64,000 bases of DNA from Peptostreptococcaceae bacterium (GCA_030532705.1 JAUNKR010000003.1:1-64000), one strand, 5' to 3'. Shown: positions 1-7,465, counted from the first letter of the stretch. Translations and numbers: made by a program. The notes: generated from the sequence alone by a model not told the origin.

Positions 1-25
1 ATCGGCCAAATACTGGGATAAATAT

Positions 26-54
26 TTGCATAACTATGGTTGTTGTTGTATAAT
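26..54 (+). promoter_or_regulatory. sigma-A-type promoter of the first ATPase gene
   Basis: TTGCAT (26-31) and TATAAT (49-54) are separated by 17 bases. A TTG at 26 is in frame with the downstream gene, but it lies inside this promoter. That argues for translation from the later ATG at 89. Confidence 0.6.
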
Positions 55-88
55 GGTGATTGAAGTTAGAGTGATTGAGGTGATTGAA

Positions 89-1360
89 ATGAAAGAATAT
101 ATGCCTAGGATAGTAGATCAAATTCTAGAAGAAAGGTTAGGCTTTAAAGGTGCTATTTTGATCGAAGGCCCTAAGTGGTGTGGGAAAACAACAACAGCAA
201 GGCAATTTTCAAAAAGTATGATATCCATGGATCAACCGGATTTAACAAAGCAATATCTGGAAGTAGCAGATCTTAATCCTCTACAGCTTTTGCAAGGAGA
301 AACTCCTCGTCTTATAGATGAATGGCAAATTGCTCCTAATTTATGGAATGCAGTACGATATGAAGTAGATCAAAGGGATGACTTTGGGCAATTCATATTA
401 ACCGGATCCTCCGTACCCGTAGAATTAAATTCAACAGCACATACAGGGACTGGAAGAATATCCCGATTATATATGAGGCCAATGAGTTTATTTGAGTCAG
501 GAGAATCTTCTGGGACAATTTCTCTTAAAGAGTTGTTTGATGGGAAAAATATTGGCGCACAAGATAATCATACATTAGAAGATATTGCTTTTTTGATTTG
601 TAGAGGGGGCTGGCCAAGATCAGTTGGTCTTTCTGAAAAGAATGCGCTTTTCCAAGCGATTGACTACTTCGAAGCAGTTACATCTAATGATGTAAGCAGA
701 GTAGATAATGTTAAAAGAGACAAAGAAAAAGTAAAGAGGGTGCTAAGATCATACGCAAGAAATATTGCTACACAAACATCACTTGAAACGATTCGACAAG
801 ATATTATAACAAATATTCAAGATACTTTTGATAATTCAACTTTGTATTCATACTTAGATGCACTAAAAAAAATATTTATAATAGAAGATTCCCCATCTTG
901 GAACCCAAACTTAAGATCAAAGACCTCTATTAGAACAACCGATACAAGATATTTTGTTGATCCTTCTATAGCAGCGGCAGCATTAGGGATAGGGCCCAAA
1001 GATTTATTGAATGACCTTAATTCTATGGGATTATTTTTTGAAAATCTTTGTATAAGGGACTTGAGGATATATGCAGATGCTTTAGACGGGGGAATTTATC
1101 ATTACAGAGATAAGAATGACTTAGAATGTGATGCAGTCATACACTTAAGAGATGGGTCGTATGGTTTGATTGAGATAAAAATGGGAGGAGATCGGCTCAT
1201 CGAAGAAGGTGCTACAAATTTAAAAAAACTCTCATCAAAAATAGACACGGATCGTATGCATGAACCGGCTTTTTTAATGGTTTTGTGCGCAAAAGCTCCA
1301 TTTGCCTATAAAAGAGAAGATGGAGTATGGGTTGTTCCGGTCTGCTGTCTAAAACACTAG
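89..1360 (+). CDS. AAA-family ATPase with DUF4143 domain
   Basis: A 423-residue solitary ATPase of the AAA_14/DUF4143 family. Walker A is GPKWCGKT (about residues 27-34), a Walker B-like segment RLIDEW follows near 74-79, and a sensor-like ILTGSS lies near 103-108. The C-terminal half carries the DUF4143 region, with DLECDAVIHL and LIEIKMGG resembling a PD-(D/E)XK nuclease core. The ATG at 89 was chosen because GAGGTG lies 6-7 bases upstream and the promoter covers the earlier TTG. The gene stands alone and is followed by a strong terminator. Cellular function in this family is largely unknown. A second, divergent member lies at 6166. Confidence 0.88.
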   Translation: MKEYMPRIVDQILEERLGFKGAILIEGPKWCGKTTTARQFSKSMISMDQPDLTKQYLEVADLNPLQLLQGETPRLIDEWQIAPNLWNAVRYEVDQRDDFGQFILTGSSVPVELNSTAHTGTGRISRLYMRPMSLFESGESSGTISLKELFDGKNIGAQDNHTLEDIAFLICRGGWPRSVGLSEKNALFQAIDYFEAVTSNDVSRVDNVKRDKEKVKRVLRSYARNIATQTSLETIRQDIITNIQDTFDNSTLYSYLDALKKIFIIEDSPSWNPNLRSKTSIRTTDTRYFVDPSIAAAALGIGPKDLLNDLNSMGLFFENLCIRDLRIYADALDGGIYHYRDKNDLECDAVIHLRDGSYGLIEIKMGGDRLIEEGATNLKKLSSKIDTDRMHEPAFLMVLCAKAPFAYKREDGVWVVPVCCLKH

Positions 1361-1374
1361 TAAATATAAAACAC

Positions 1375-1432
1375 AAAAAAATCGCTCAACTGATATGTAT
1401 GATCCGGGGACATATCAAGCGAGCGATTTTTT
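1375..1432. terminator. bidirectional intrinsic terminator
   Basis: A long hairpin between convergent genes. An outer stem AAAAAATCGCTC / GAGCGATTTTTT encloses an inner stem TGATATGT / ACATATCA. A-rich and T-rich arms on both sides suit termination from both strands: the ATPase gene on + and the sigma-factor gene on -. Confidence 0.85.
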
Positions 1433-1565
1433 ATCTCAAGCAATTCGACCTTGGTGGAAGAATTGCCCAATTATCTATTGTATCCTGCCTTTGAGCAGGT
1501 TTTCTTTTCCTTTATATGTAGGGGGCTGGTCTACATACTCTTTGTCTGCCTACTTCTCCGAGCTG
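1433..1565. other. intergenic stretch with three short hairpins
   Basis: No gene is evident. Three inverted repeats follow one another: GCAATTC/GAATTGC (1440-1466), CCTGC/GCAGG followed by TTTTCTTTT on + (1485-1508), and ATGTAG/CTACAT (1516-1536). It is the 3' untranslated region of the minus-strand sigma gene. The second hairpin may be a back-up + strand terminator. Confidence 0.4.
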
Positions 1566-2147
1566 CTATTGTACATAATTTTGTTTTCTCAAATGTCCGA
1601 GTGCCTTTTTCTTAAGATACTTCACCTGATCGGTCGAAAGCGAGAGCTGTTCTCCGATCTTTCCAAGCGGCATCCCATACATCACATTCTGCGTGAGAAT
1701 GTATCGTTGCTCCTGATCGAGCGGACGAAGCAGATCATCGACCTCGATCTGCAAAAAGCCCTTCTCATCATAAGATGCACGATCCAGCTCATCCTCCGAA
1801 TAATAAGAAATGCTTTGCGACTTCCGAAGCTCCGCCTTTTTTAGATCCCAATAAAAGCAGGTGACAAATTTCGTCATATAACCTAAGAAACGGATCTCCG
1901 CCTTCTCCGGGTCGAAGCGCCGAATAAGCTCCAGTGCTCGAATACGACCCTGCTGGACCAGATCCTCCGACGCATACCCGAAATAATGACGGCAATACTT
2001 CACGATCAGCGGCTCCAGCATCAAAATCAGCTCGCCCTCCGCCTTACTGTCCCCGTTCTTTGCAAGATGAAGCAATGCATCCACCGCCTCATACGAATTT
2101 TTTTGGTGCCTGTGAGCACGTTTCAAGATATCTTTGTTTTCATTCAT
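1566..2147 (-). CDS. sigma-70 family RNA polymerase sigma factor (UviA/TcdR-like context)
   Basis: A 193-residue small sigma factor. Region 2 is seen around residues 60-105 (EDLVQQGRIRALELIRRFDP, then an aromatic stretch ending FYWD). Region 4 is seen around 140-190 (LDQEQRYIL, then the helix-turn-helix LGKIGEQLSLSTDQVKYLKK). Region 1.1 and most of region 3 are missing, as in alternative sigma factors. The start has AAGGAGG about 4 bases upstream. It is transcribed divergently from a BhlA/UviB-like holin and an amidase. By analogy with UviA/UviB of clostridial bacteriocin plasmids and TcdR/TcdE, it may switch on the lysis or secretion genes next to it; that role is inferred. Confidence 0.85.
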   Translation of the reverse strand: MNENKDILKRAHRHQKNSYEAVDALLHLAKNGDSKAEGELILMLEPLIVKYCRHYFGYASEDLVQQGRIRALELIRRFDPEKAEIRFLGYMTKFVTCFYWDLKKAELRKSQSISYYSEDELDRASYDEKGFLQIEVDDLLRPLDQEQRYILTQNVMYGMPLGKIGEQLSLSTDQVKYLKKKALGHLRKQNYVQ

Positions 2148-2202
2148 AGATCCTCCTTACTCAAAACTTTTCGATTTGTGTTATCACTCACACCGTGGCT
2201 AT

Positions 2203-2231
2203 ACTATACCAAAAATGTTTTCCGACTTCAA
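2203..2231 (-). promoter_or_regulatory. sigma-A-type promoter of the sigma-factor gene
   Basis: Read on the minus strand: TTGAAG (complement of 2226-2231), a 17-base spacer, then TATAGT (complement of 2203-2208). It lies about 55 bases upstream of the sigma-factor start. Confidence 0.55.
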
Positions 2232-2241
2232 GAATAAAACA

Positions 2242-2264
2242 AGAAATATTTCTAGAAAATTTTC
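2242..2264. promoter_or_regulatory. two adjacent perfect palindromes upstream of the holin gene
   Basis: AGAAATATTTCT (2242-2253) abuts GAAAATTTTC (2255-2264). Both are perfect dyads in the divergent intergenic region. They sit where an operator or an alternative-sigma promoter would be expected for the holin-amidase genes. Confidence 0.35.
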
Positions 2265-2323
2265 GCAAAAAATTCCCCGAAAAAATAAAATCCGCCATAT
2301 ACCATCGCAAGGAGGTGAAAGAA

Positions 2324-2482
2324 ATGGAAGAACTATTTCGAGAAGTAGCAAACTTTGGATTTCCGATGGTACTGAGCATCTACCTGCTTGTGCGCCTTGA
2401 AGCCAAAATGGAAAACCTGTCGATGTCCATTCAGCGACTCAGCGTAGTCGTCGAAAATGCCACCGAACAAAAAGTTCCATAA
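2324..2482 (+). CDS. BhlA/UviB-family holin-like peptide
   Basis: A 52-residue peptide with one N-terminal membrane segment (ANFGFPMVLSIYLLVRLE, about residues 9-26) and a charged amphipathic tail. This is the form of the BhlA/UviB holin-like family. The ATG has a perfect AAGGAGGTGA seven bases upstream, which sets the start. It lies divergent from a small sigma factor and upstream of an N-acetylmuramoyl-L-alanine amidase, so it most likely forms membrane lesions that release or activate the amidase, or export another protein. No other phage genes accompany it. Confidence 0.85.
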   Translation: MEELFREVANFGFPMVLSIYLLVRLEAKMENLSMSIQRLSVVVENATEQKVP

Positions 2483-2641
2483 AATCGGAAATATAGGATC
2501 ACAAAGAGGAAAACTACATCTGAAAAGAAAGTCATAATGGATCATTCAAAGTGGAGAAGCACAGTGTGAAAAGGAGAGAGTCGGTCAAAACATCCACTAT
2601 AATGACCGACAAAGAAGGACCGGACAACAAGAGAGGAACAG

Positions 2642-2707
2642 ATGCAGATCACAAAAACGAAGCTCCCGTCTAAAGTAGAAACCCAAACAAAGAAAAGAAA
2701 GGAATAA
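2642..2707 (+). CDS. possible 21-residue peptide upstream of the amidase
   Basis: A short lysine-rich reading frame (MQITKTKLPSK...). AGAGGA lies about 5 bases before its ATG, and the stop falls 2 bases before the amidase start. It could be a leader peptide coupling translation, or the relic of an older amidase N-terminus. No family is recognised. The rest of 2483-2709 shows no convincing gene. Confidence 0.2.
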   Translation: MQITKTKLPSKVETQTKKRKE

Positions 2708-2709
2708 TT

Positions 2710-3363
2710 ATGAACGAAAGAATTTTGAAAGAAAAACCTATTGAGCAAGTTATGGACGGACAGCTTATGTTTGAACAAAACTTGAATGAACAGCAAGTAC
2801 AGATCACAAAGATCATCGATTTTGCATCGGGAAACGGTGCACAAGGAGAAGGGACACATCCCGCAAGACATACGGAGCTTGTCAAAAAGACCATGCTCTC
2901 CAAATTCAACCACTCCTCACGCCGAGGCTCCAAGATCAAATACCTTGTCATCCACGACACCGGCAATCGCAGAAAAGGAGCCGATGCCATCGCCCATGCA
3001 AAATACTTCGGCAGAGCAAACCGCAATGCCTCCGCACACTATTTTGTGGACGATCACAATATCGTGCAGATCGTTGCCGATGAGCAGGCGAGCTGGCACT
3101 GTGGCGATGGCAGAGGTCGAAACGGCATCACCAACGAAAACTCCATCGGTATTGAGATGTGCATCAACAGTGATGGAGACTACGACCTTGCATTCGTCAA
3201 TACCGCGGTGCTGATCGCAAAACTTATGGACAAACACAAGATCCCGATCAGCCGAGTCGTTCGACACTACGATGCATCCGGCAAGATCTGCCCCCAAAGT
3301 ATGTACGCACACAATTGGCAAGAATGGGAAGAACTCAAAAGCCTTGTCGAAATGTACCACTGA
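2710..3363 (+). CDS. N-acetylmuramoyl-L-alanine amidase (Amidase_2), endolysin-like
   Basis: A 217-residue peptidoglycan amidase that cuts between MurNAc and L-alanine. After about 75 polar residues the Amidase_2 domain begins at KYLVIHDTGN. Expected zinc ligands are His in VIHDTG, His in VVRHYDASGK and Cys in KICPQS; GIEMCI carries the usual acidic residue. There is no signal peptide, so export probably depends on the holin-like peptide upstream. AAAGGA precedes the ATG. No wall-binding repeat is visible at the C-terminus. With the sigma factor and holin it makes a compact lysis or secretion cassette. Confidence 0.9.
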   Translation: MNERILKEKPIEQVMDGQLMFEQNLNEQQVQITKIIDFASGNGAQGEGTHPARHTELVKKTMLSKFNHSSRRGSKIKYLVIHDTGNRRKGADAIAHAKYFGRANRNASAHYFVDDHNIVQIVADEQASWHCGDGRGRNGITNENSIGIEMCINSDGDYDLAFVNTAVLIAKLMDKHKIPISRVVRHYDASGKICPQSMYAHNWQEWEELKSLVEMYH

Positions 3364-3394
3364 TCTAGACAACTTACAATTTCATATTTACACG

Positions 3395-3426
3395 CAAAAA
3401 AAGAAGCCGCGCGGCTTCTTTTTTTA
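3395..3426. terminator. bidirectional intrinsic terminator
   Basis: A perfect palindromic stem GAAGCCGC/GCGGCTTC, flanked by seven A and eight T, lies between the amidase (+) and the convergent stalk-domain protein (-). Confidence 0.9.
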
Positions 3427-3490
3427 CTTATTAAACTTTATTGCAGGATCACAAGTGCCGATCACTCAGCATCCAATCATGCCGATTATT

Positions 3491-4369
3491 TTACTTAATC
3501 TCAAGTACGGATGCAGATCCTCTATCTTTGCTATAGTTATAATCTGCTTCAACCATCGCTGTTCTCATGTTGGAATCCGTGTAGATTGTCAAATTGATAT
3601 TATAACCTTTGTAATCTTTCAATACACCCTTGATCATGTCGCGAACGTCACTTTCCACAAAAGAAGCAAAATCATCCTCAAGATTCTCACGATCACGCTT
3701 ATTCGTTACACGATTATTCCAATCTTGACCTTCTGCACCTGCTCTAGTAAAAGTTCCGCTATATGGATATAGAGATACTTCTACTGCACGAGAGGAGATG
3801 GACACCTGACCGCCGAATTTTTGATTTCGGTCGAATCTTGTATTTGCTCTCAGATACTTGATCTCACCTTCAAGATCCTTGATAAAGGTACGCTTTTCAG
3901 ACGAGCTTAGGTCAGACAATTCTTTTGTTCCGTTGTCTTTCTTCTTGTTATCCGTAGAAGAAGAACCTTTCAGCTTCTCGATCTCAGCCTTTAGCTGATT
4001 GTTCTCATATTGAAGACGAGAGATCTCTGCTGTTTGAGCCTGTACTTGCTGCTGAAGTTGAGCAACATTGCCCATCGAACCATTATTATTCGAGCTTGAA
4101 TTTACGGATACGGTCTTGCTTGCCTTGTCATAAGCTGCTGTCGCGATACCCATTTGGTTCAGCGCCGCGATCGAAACATAAGTTCTGCCGTCCTGAGTGA
4201 TGAAAGGACGCATAGAGCTGTCAGTTACTGCAAAGTTTGAGCCGTTCACACGAAGGACCACGCCATAGTTTGCTACCAGATTTTTCTTATCCGGAGTCGC
4301 TGCTGCCAGAGAAGACAACATCATCAATGAAGCCAGTGCACCTGCAGCCAATTTCTTATTAAATTTCAT
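3491..4369 (-). CDS. secreted stalk-domain (copper amine oxidase N-terminal-like) coiled-coil protein
   Basis: 292 residues. A signal peptide (MKFNKKLAAGALASLMMLSS) is followed by a single copper-amine-oxidase N-terminal-like stalk domain (about 30-95: VVLRVNGSNFAVTDSSM to GRTYVSIAALNQMGIAT). A coiled coil follows (about 105-140, VAQLQQQVQAQTAEISRLQ), then a polar linker and a C-terminal globular region of unknown type. AGGAGG lies 5-6 bases before the ATG. A longer in-frame N-terminus upstream lacks a ribosome site and would bury the signal peptide. The architecture matches the protein at 14459. Probably attached to or outside the cell wall; function unknown. Confidence 0.82.
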   Translation of the reverse strand: MKFNKKLAAGALASLMMLSSLAAATPDKKNLVANYGVVLRVNGSNFAVTDSSMRPFITQDGRTYVSIAALNQMGIATAAYDKASKTVSVNSSSNNNGSMGNVAQLQQQVQAQTAEISRLQYENNQLKAEIEKLKGSSSTDNKKKDNGTKELSDLSSSEKRTFIKDLEGEIKYLRANTRFDRNQKFGGQVSISSRAVEVSLYPYSGTFTRAGAEGQDWNNRVTNKRDRENLEDDFASFVESDVRDMIKGVLKDYKGYNINLTIYTDSNMRTAMVEADYNYSKDRGSASVLEIK

Positions 4370-4412
4370 AAAAACCTCCTTATTATTTAGGGAAACTCCC
4401 TTTGCTAAAAAT

Positions 4413-4421
4413 ATTGTAACA
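4413..4421 (-). promoter_or_regulatory. extended -10 promoter of the stalk-domain gene
   Basis: On the minus strand TGTTACAAT forms an extended -10 (TG-N-TACAAT) about 45 bases before the start codon. No good -35 is seen. Confidence 0.4.
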
Positions 4422-4438
4422 CAAAAAATCAAGATATT

Positions 4439-4478
4439 TATTACAAAAAGGTTAAAAAAACGTAACATATTGTGGAAA
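4439..4478 (+). repeat. 40-bp intergenic repeat, copy 1
   Basis: Identical over 40 bases to 7394-7433. The core is AAAAAGGTTAAAAAAACG followed by TAACATATTGTGGAAA. It lies between the divergent promoters of the stalk-domain gene (-) and the DUF3990 gene (+). Copy 2 lies directly before the promoter of another stalk-domain gene. It is likely a shared operator or a remnant of duplicated promoter DNA. Confidence 0.85.
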
Positions 4479-4487
4479 TCAAACGAT

Positions 4488-4516
4488 TTGACAAAGTGAT
4501 ACTGTAGTATTACAAT
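4488..4516 (+). promoter_or_regulatory. strong sigma-A promoter of the DUF3990/HTH operon
   Basis: Consensus TTGACA (4488-4493), 17 bases, TACAAT (4511-4516), about 23 bases before the ATG at 4539. Confidence 0.75.
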
Positions 4517-4538
4517 AAAAGAGAGTGAGGGGTACGAT

Positions 4539-5261
4539 ATGAAACAAGAATGGGTGCTATACCATGGCTCAGACCATATTATAAAAAAACCAATATTCGG
4601 AGCCGGGAAAAACTATAATGATTACGGCAAAGGCTTTTATTGCACAAAAGATCTTGAACTTGCAAAAGAATGGGCTTGCATGCAAGAGGTCGACGGATAT
4701 GCAAATCGATATATCCTGGATCCCGACGGTTTGAATTTTATGCATTTGACCGAAGGGAAATTCAATATTCTAAACTGGTTAGCTATCTTACTTGCAAACC
4801 GAAAATTTGACATCACCTCATCGATCGGCAACAATGCAAAAGATTTTATCCTGTCACGCTTTTTGCCTAATATCGACAATGTGGATGTGATCATTGGTTA
4901 TCGTGCCGATGATTCCTACTTTTCTTTTGCGGAAGACTTTGTGAACAACACGATCTCCTTGAGAGATCTAAGTAAAGCGATGCAGCTCGGTAGACTGGGC
5001 GAACAAGTGGTGCTGATCTCTGAGCGTTCCTTTGAGCAGATCGAATTTATCGGGCACGAGATCGTCGACGGTACTGAATATTATTCAAAAAGGATCGAGC
5101 GTGACAAAAATGCCAGAGCAGACTATGATAGCAAAAAGAAAAACCTGCAGCAGCTCATGGACGATTTATTTGTACTCGATATTATAAGGGAGGATATGAA
5201 ACATGATGATCCACGCCTACGATCCGCTATATCTGGCGAAAGCATCCCGTACCATCGGTAA
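4539..5261 (+). CDS. DUF3990 ADP-ribosyltransferase-like protein (putative toxin)
   Basis: 240 residues of the DUF3990 type, which has an ADP-ribosyltransferase-like fold. An H-Y-E triad can be read: His9 in LYHGSD, Tyr34 in GKGFYCTKDLELAKEWA and a Glu near 155 in GEQVVLIS. The PARP-like 'YHG...GKGFY' N-terminus is clear. A GAGTGAGG ribosome site precedes the ATG. The 3' end overlaps the next gene, an HTH protein, by 59 bases, so the two are translationally coupled. A toxin-antitoxin role is inferred from this pairing. The substrate cannot be told from sequence. Confidence 0.78.
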   Translation: MKQEWVLYHGSDHIIKKPIFGAGKNYNDYGKGFYCTKDLELAKEWACMQEVDGYANRYILDPDGLNFMHLTEGKFNILNWLAILLANRKFDITSSIGNNAKDFILSRFLPNIDNVDVIIGYRADDSYFSFAEDFVNNTISLRDLSKAMQLGRLGEQVVLISERSFEQIEFIGHEIVDGTEYYSKRIERDKNARADYDSKKKNLQQLMDDLFVLDIIREDMKHDDPRLRSAISGESIPYHR

Positions 5262-5829
5262 TATGCTTCATGATGCGGTACTGGAGTTTGGGATGGACGG
5301 TTCCGACTTTCTCAAAAGATTTATCCGATCCGGTATTGCCAAACAATTTGAAAGCGGCAACCCAAAATATATTGCCGGCAAAAGTGGCATGGAGCTCTTT
5401 TTGGATGTGATGGAACATACCGGAGAAAGTGTTGAAGAGCGATCCGTCGAAAGCTACGAGCGAAGCGACGTTTATTGGGTCGGTTGGGTGTTGGCGCATT
5501 ATCAGTGGTATTCGGGACACAGCTTCGAGAAGATCCTTCGTGTGATCCCTTACGAAAGATTTTTGCAACTCTATCCTACACTTCACGAAGCCGATGTGCG
5601 AAAAAACTATGAAGTTCTGGATAACTATTTTATAAACGCCGAAAGCCCTCTCAGGACCATAAGAAAAAAATGCGGCATAACCCAAGAAGCACTCGCGGAG
5701 GCAGCAGGCGTATCCATCCATGCGATCAGAGCCTACGAGCGAAAAACCAAATCACTGAACAAAGCCCAATTCGATACCGTTGTACGCCTTGCCAAAGTGC
5801 TAAAATGTGATCCATCTCAACTTATCTAA
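5203..5829 (+). CDS. HTH (Xre-type) protein partnered with DUF3990 (putative antitoxin)
   Basis: 208 residues. The N-terminal 150 form an all-helical-looking region with aromatic motifs (YWVGWVLAHYQWYSG) that I cannot place in a named family. The C-terminal 58 are a clear Cro/C1-type helix-turn-helix (IRKKCGITQEALAEAAGVSI). The start ATG follows GGGAGG by 9 bases and lies inside the end of the DUF3990 gene. This order suggests the protein neutralises and/or represses the ADP-ribosyltransferase-like partner. A strong terminator follows. Confidence 0.78.
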   Translation: MMIHAYDPLYLAKASRTIGNMLHDAVLEFGMDGSDFLKRFIRSGIAKQFESGNPKYIAGKSGMELFLDVMEHTGESVEERSVESYERSDVYWVGWVLAHYQWYSGHSFEKILRVIPYERFLQLYPTLHEADVRKNYEVLDNYFINAESPLRTIRKKCGITQEALAEAAGVSIHAIRAYERKTKSLNKAQFDTVVRLAKVLKCDPSQLI

Positions 5830-5850
5830 AAAATATGATCCATCGGACCC

Positions 5851-5889
5851 AAAAACTGTTGTAGATCCAAAATACAACAGTTTTTTTTT
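5851..5889 (+). terminator. intrinsic terminator after the DUF3990/HTH pair
   Basis: AAAAACTGTTGTA pairs with TACAACAG followed by nine T. Confidence 0.88.
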
Positions 5890-5891
5890 CA

Positions 5892-6084
5892 TTTATACTC
5901 CGGTAAAATAACAACGGATATTTTTATCATCTATACTCGAGAACACACAACGAATGATCCTCAATGCTTATATTTTAAAAATAAAACTTTGTCGTTTATA
6001 CTCGACAAAATATCGAGTACATATAATTTTATCGACTATACTCGATAAAAATCATAAAAATCTATTGATTGTCGAGTATAAATG
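5892..6084. repeat. cluster of TTTATACTCGAC boxes in the promoter region of the second AAA ATPase
   Basis: At least five direct or inverted copies of a TTTATACTCGA(C/T) box lie at 5892, 5931, 5994, 6034 and, inverted, 6067-6084 (TTGTCGAGTATAAA). The copy at 5994 is followed at once by an inverted half-site TATCGAGTACATA. The copies at 5994 and 6067 are exact inverted matches over about 14 bases. They lie in an AT-rich leader just before a DUF4143 ATPase gene and look like multiple operator sites or a structured target sequence. Confidence 0.7.
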
Positions 6085-6165
6085 ATATAAACTGAAATCA
6101 TATCCGAATGGAAATGAAAAACTTATGGTACTAACCTATATAAGACTTACATGAGGAGGAAAGAA

Positions 6166-7377
6166 ATGATCAAGCGAGAATTGTATATGAACCGCATCCG
6201 TCCTTTCATCGATACTGATCTGATCAAAGTGATCACCGGGATCCGGCGATCCGGAAAATCTGTGATGCTCAAACTGATCCAAGAGGAATTGATTGAATCA
6301 GGCATTGATTCCTCAAGATTCATCTCGATCAATTTTGAAGATCTACGGTTGGAACATCTTCGCAATGCGGTTTCTCTTCATCTGGAAATACGCGAAAGAG
6401 CAAAAAATACCGAAGGCAAAGTGTATTTGTTTTTGGACGAGATCCAAGAAGTTTCCGATTGGGAAAAGTGCATCAATTCCCTGCGTGTATCGTTAGATTG
6501 TGACATATACATTACAGGCTCTAATGCCAAACTACTATCCGGCGAATTGGCAACTTATTTGGGAGGGCGCTATGTGGAATTTGTGATCTACCCTTTTTCA
6601 TTCAGCGAGTTTCTGGAGCTTTACCATGTGATCGACCCTGAGGTGTCCGTACAACGATCCTTTCAGAAATACCTTACCACCGGAGGAATGCCTTATCTCT
6701 TTAATATCCGCTATGAGACCGAGCCGACAAAACAATACCTGACTGACCTGTTTAACTCCGTACAACTTAAAGATATTGTCAAAAGATACAAGGTCCGTGA
6801 TGTCGAACTTCTCGAAAGGATCATCGCTTATGTAATGGCAAATATCGGCACGACCTTTTCAGCATCCTCCCTTGTCAAATTCCTAAAAAACGAGCGCCGC
6901 ATGACCTCTACCGACACCGTGATGAACTACCTCAAATATTGTTGCGATTCATACCTTTTTTACCAGGTGAAGCGTGAAGATCTTCAAGGAAAGCAGATCC
7001 TTATGACAAATGAAAAGTATTATATCGCAGATCATGGCATCCGAGAAGCCGTTTTTGGAGGGAACTTGAGAGATATTCAGTTGATCCTCGAAAATATTGT
7101 ATATGTAGAACTTTTACGCAGAGGGTATCAAGTGACGATAGGAAAGACAGAGAACAAAGAGATCGACTTCGTGTGCGAAAAACAAGGCCAAAAACACTAT
7201 GTCCAAGTTGCCTATATCCTTGCTGACCAAAGCACCATCGACCGAGAATTTGGTGTGTTTGATAAAATTCGAGACCATTTTCCGAAATATGTCATCACCA
7301 TGGATGAGATCGATCGAAGTCAAAACGGCATCATCCATAGAAACATCCGTGACTTCTTATTATCGAGCGAATGGTAG
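6166..7377 (+). CDS. AAA-family ATPase with DUF4143 domain
   Basis: 403 residues. Walker A is GIRRSGKS (about 25-32) and Walker B is YLFLDEIQEV (about 87-96), followed by YITGSNAKLLSGELATYLGG. The C-terminal DUF4143 part has a nuclease-like core (YVELLRRGYQV, then KEIDFV, then YVQVAY). The ATG at 6166 has GAGGAGGA six bases upstream; the ATG at 6151 overlaps that site. It is monocistronic and preceded by a cluster of TTTATACTCGAC boxes. Related in type, but not closely in sequence, to the gene at 89. Function unknown. Confidence 0.88.
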   Translation: MIKRELYMNRIRPFIDTDLIKVITGIRRSGKSVMLKLIQEELIESGIDSSRFISINFEDLRLEHLRNAVSLHLEIRERAKNTEGKVYLFLDEIQEVSDWEKCINSLRVSLDCDIYITGSNAKLLSGELATYLGGRYVEFVIYPFSFSEFLELYHVIDPEVSVQRSFQKYLTTGGMPYLFNIRYETEPTKQYLTDLFNSVQLKDIVKRYKVRDVELLERIIAYVMANIGTTFSASSLVKFLKNERRMTSTDTVMNYLKYCCDSYLFYQVKREDLQGKQILMTNEKYYIADHGIREAVFGGNLRDIQLILENIVYVELLRRGYQVTIGKTENKEIDFVCEKQGQKHYVQVAYILADQSTIDREFGVFDKIRDHFPKYVITMDEIDRSQNGIIHRNIRDFLLSSEW

Positions 7378-7393
7378 TAAGCTTCCTGTACTA

Positions 7394-7433
7394 TATTACA
7401 AAAAGGTTAAAAAAACGTAACATATTGTGGAAA
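7394..7433 (+). repeat. 40-bp intergenic repeat, copy 2
   Basis: Identical to 4439-4478. It ends 3 bases before the -35 box of the S-layer-like gene at 7517. Confidence 0.85.
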
Positions 7434-7436
7434 AGC

Positions 7437-7465
7437 TTACATAAATATCAAATATACGCTATAAT
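7437..7465 (+). promoter_or_regulatory. promoter of the first S-layer-like gene
   Basis: TTACAT (7437-7442), 17 bases, TATAAT (7460-7465). The leader to the ATG at 7517 is about 45 nt. Confidence 0.65.

Noticed and set aside
26-88. Longer N-terminus of the first ATPase from a TTG at 26
   Set aside because: It would start inside the -35 box of a 17-base-spaced promoter and has no ribosome site; the ATG at 89 has one.
2567-2674. 35-codon frame from a GTG between holin and amidase genes
   Set aside because: Very polar, no clear family, weak ribosome site and overlapping another short frame; not distinguishable from chance.
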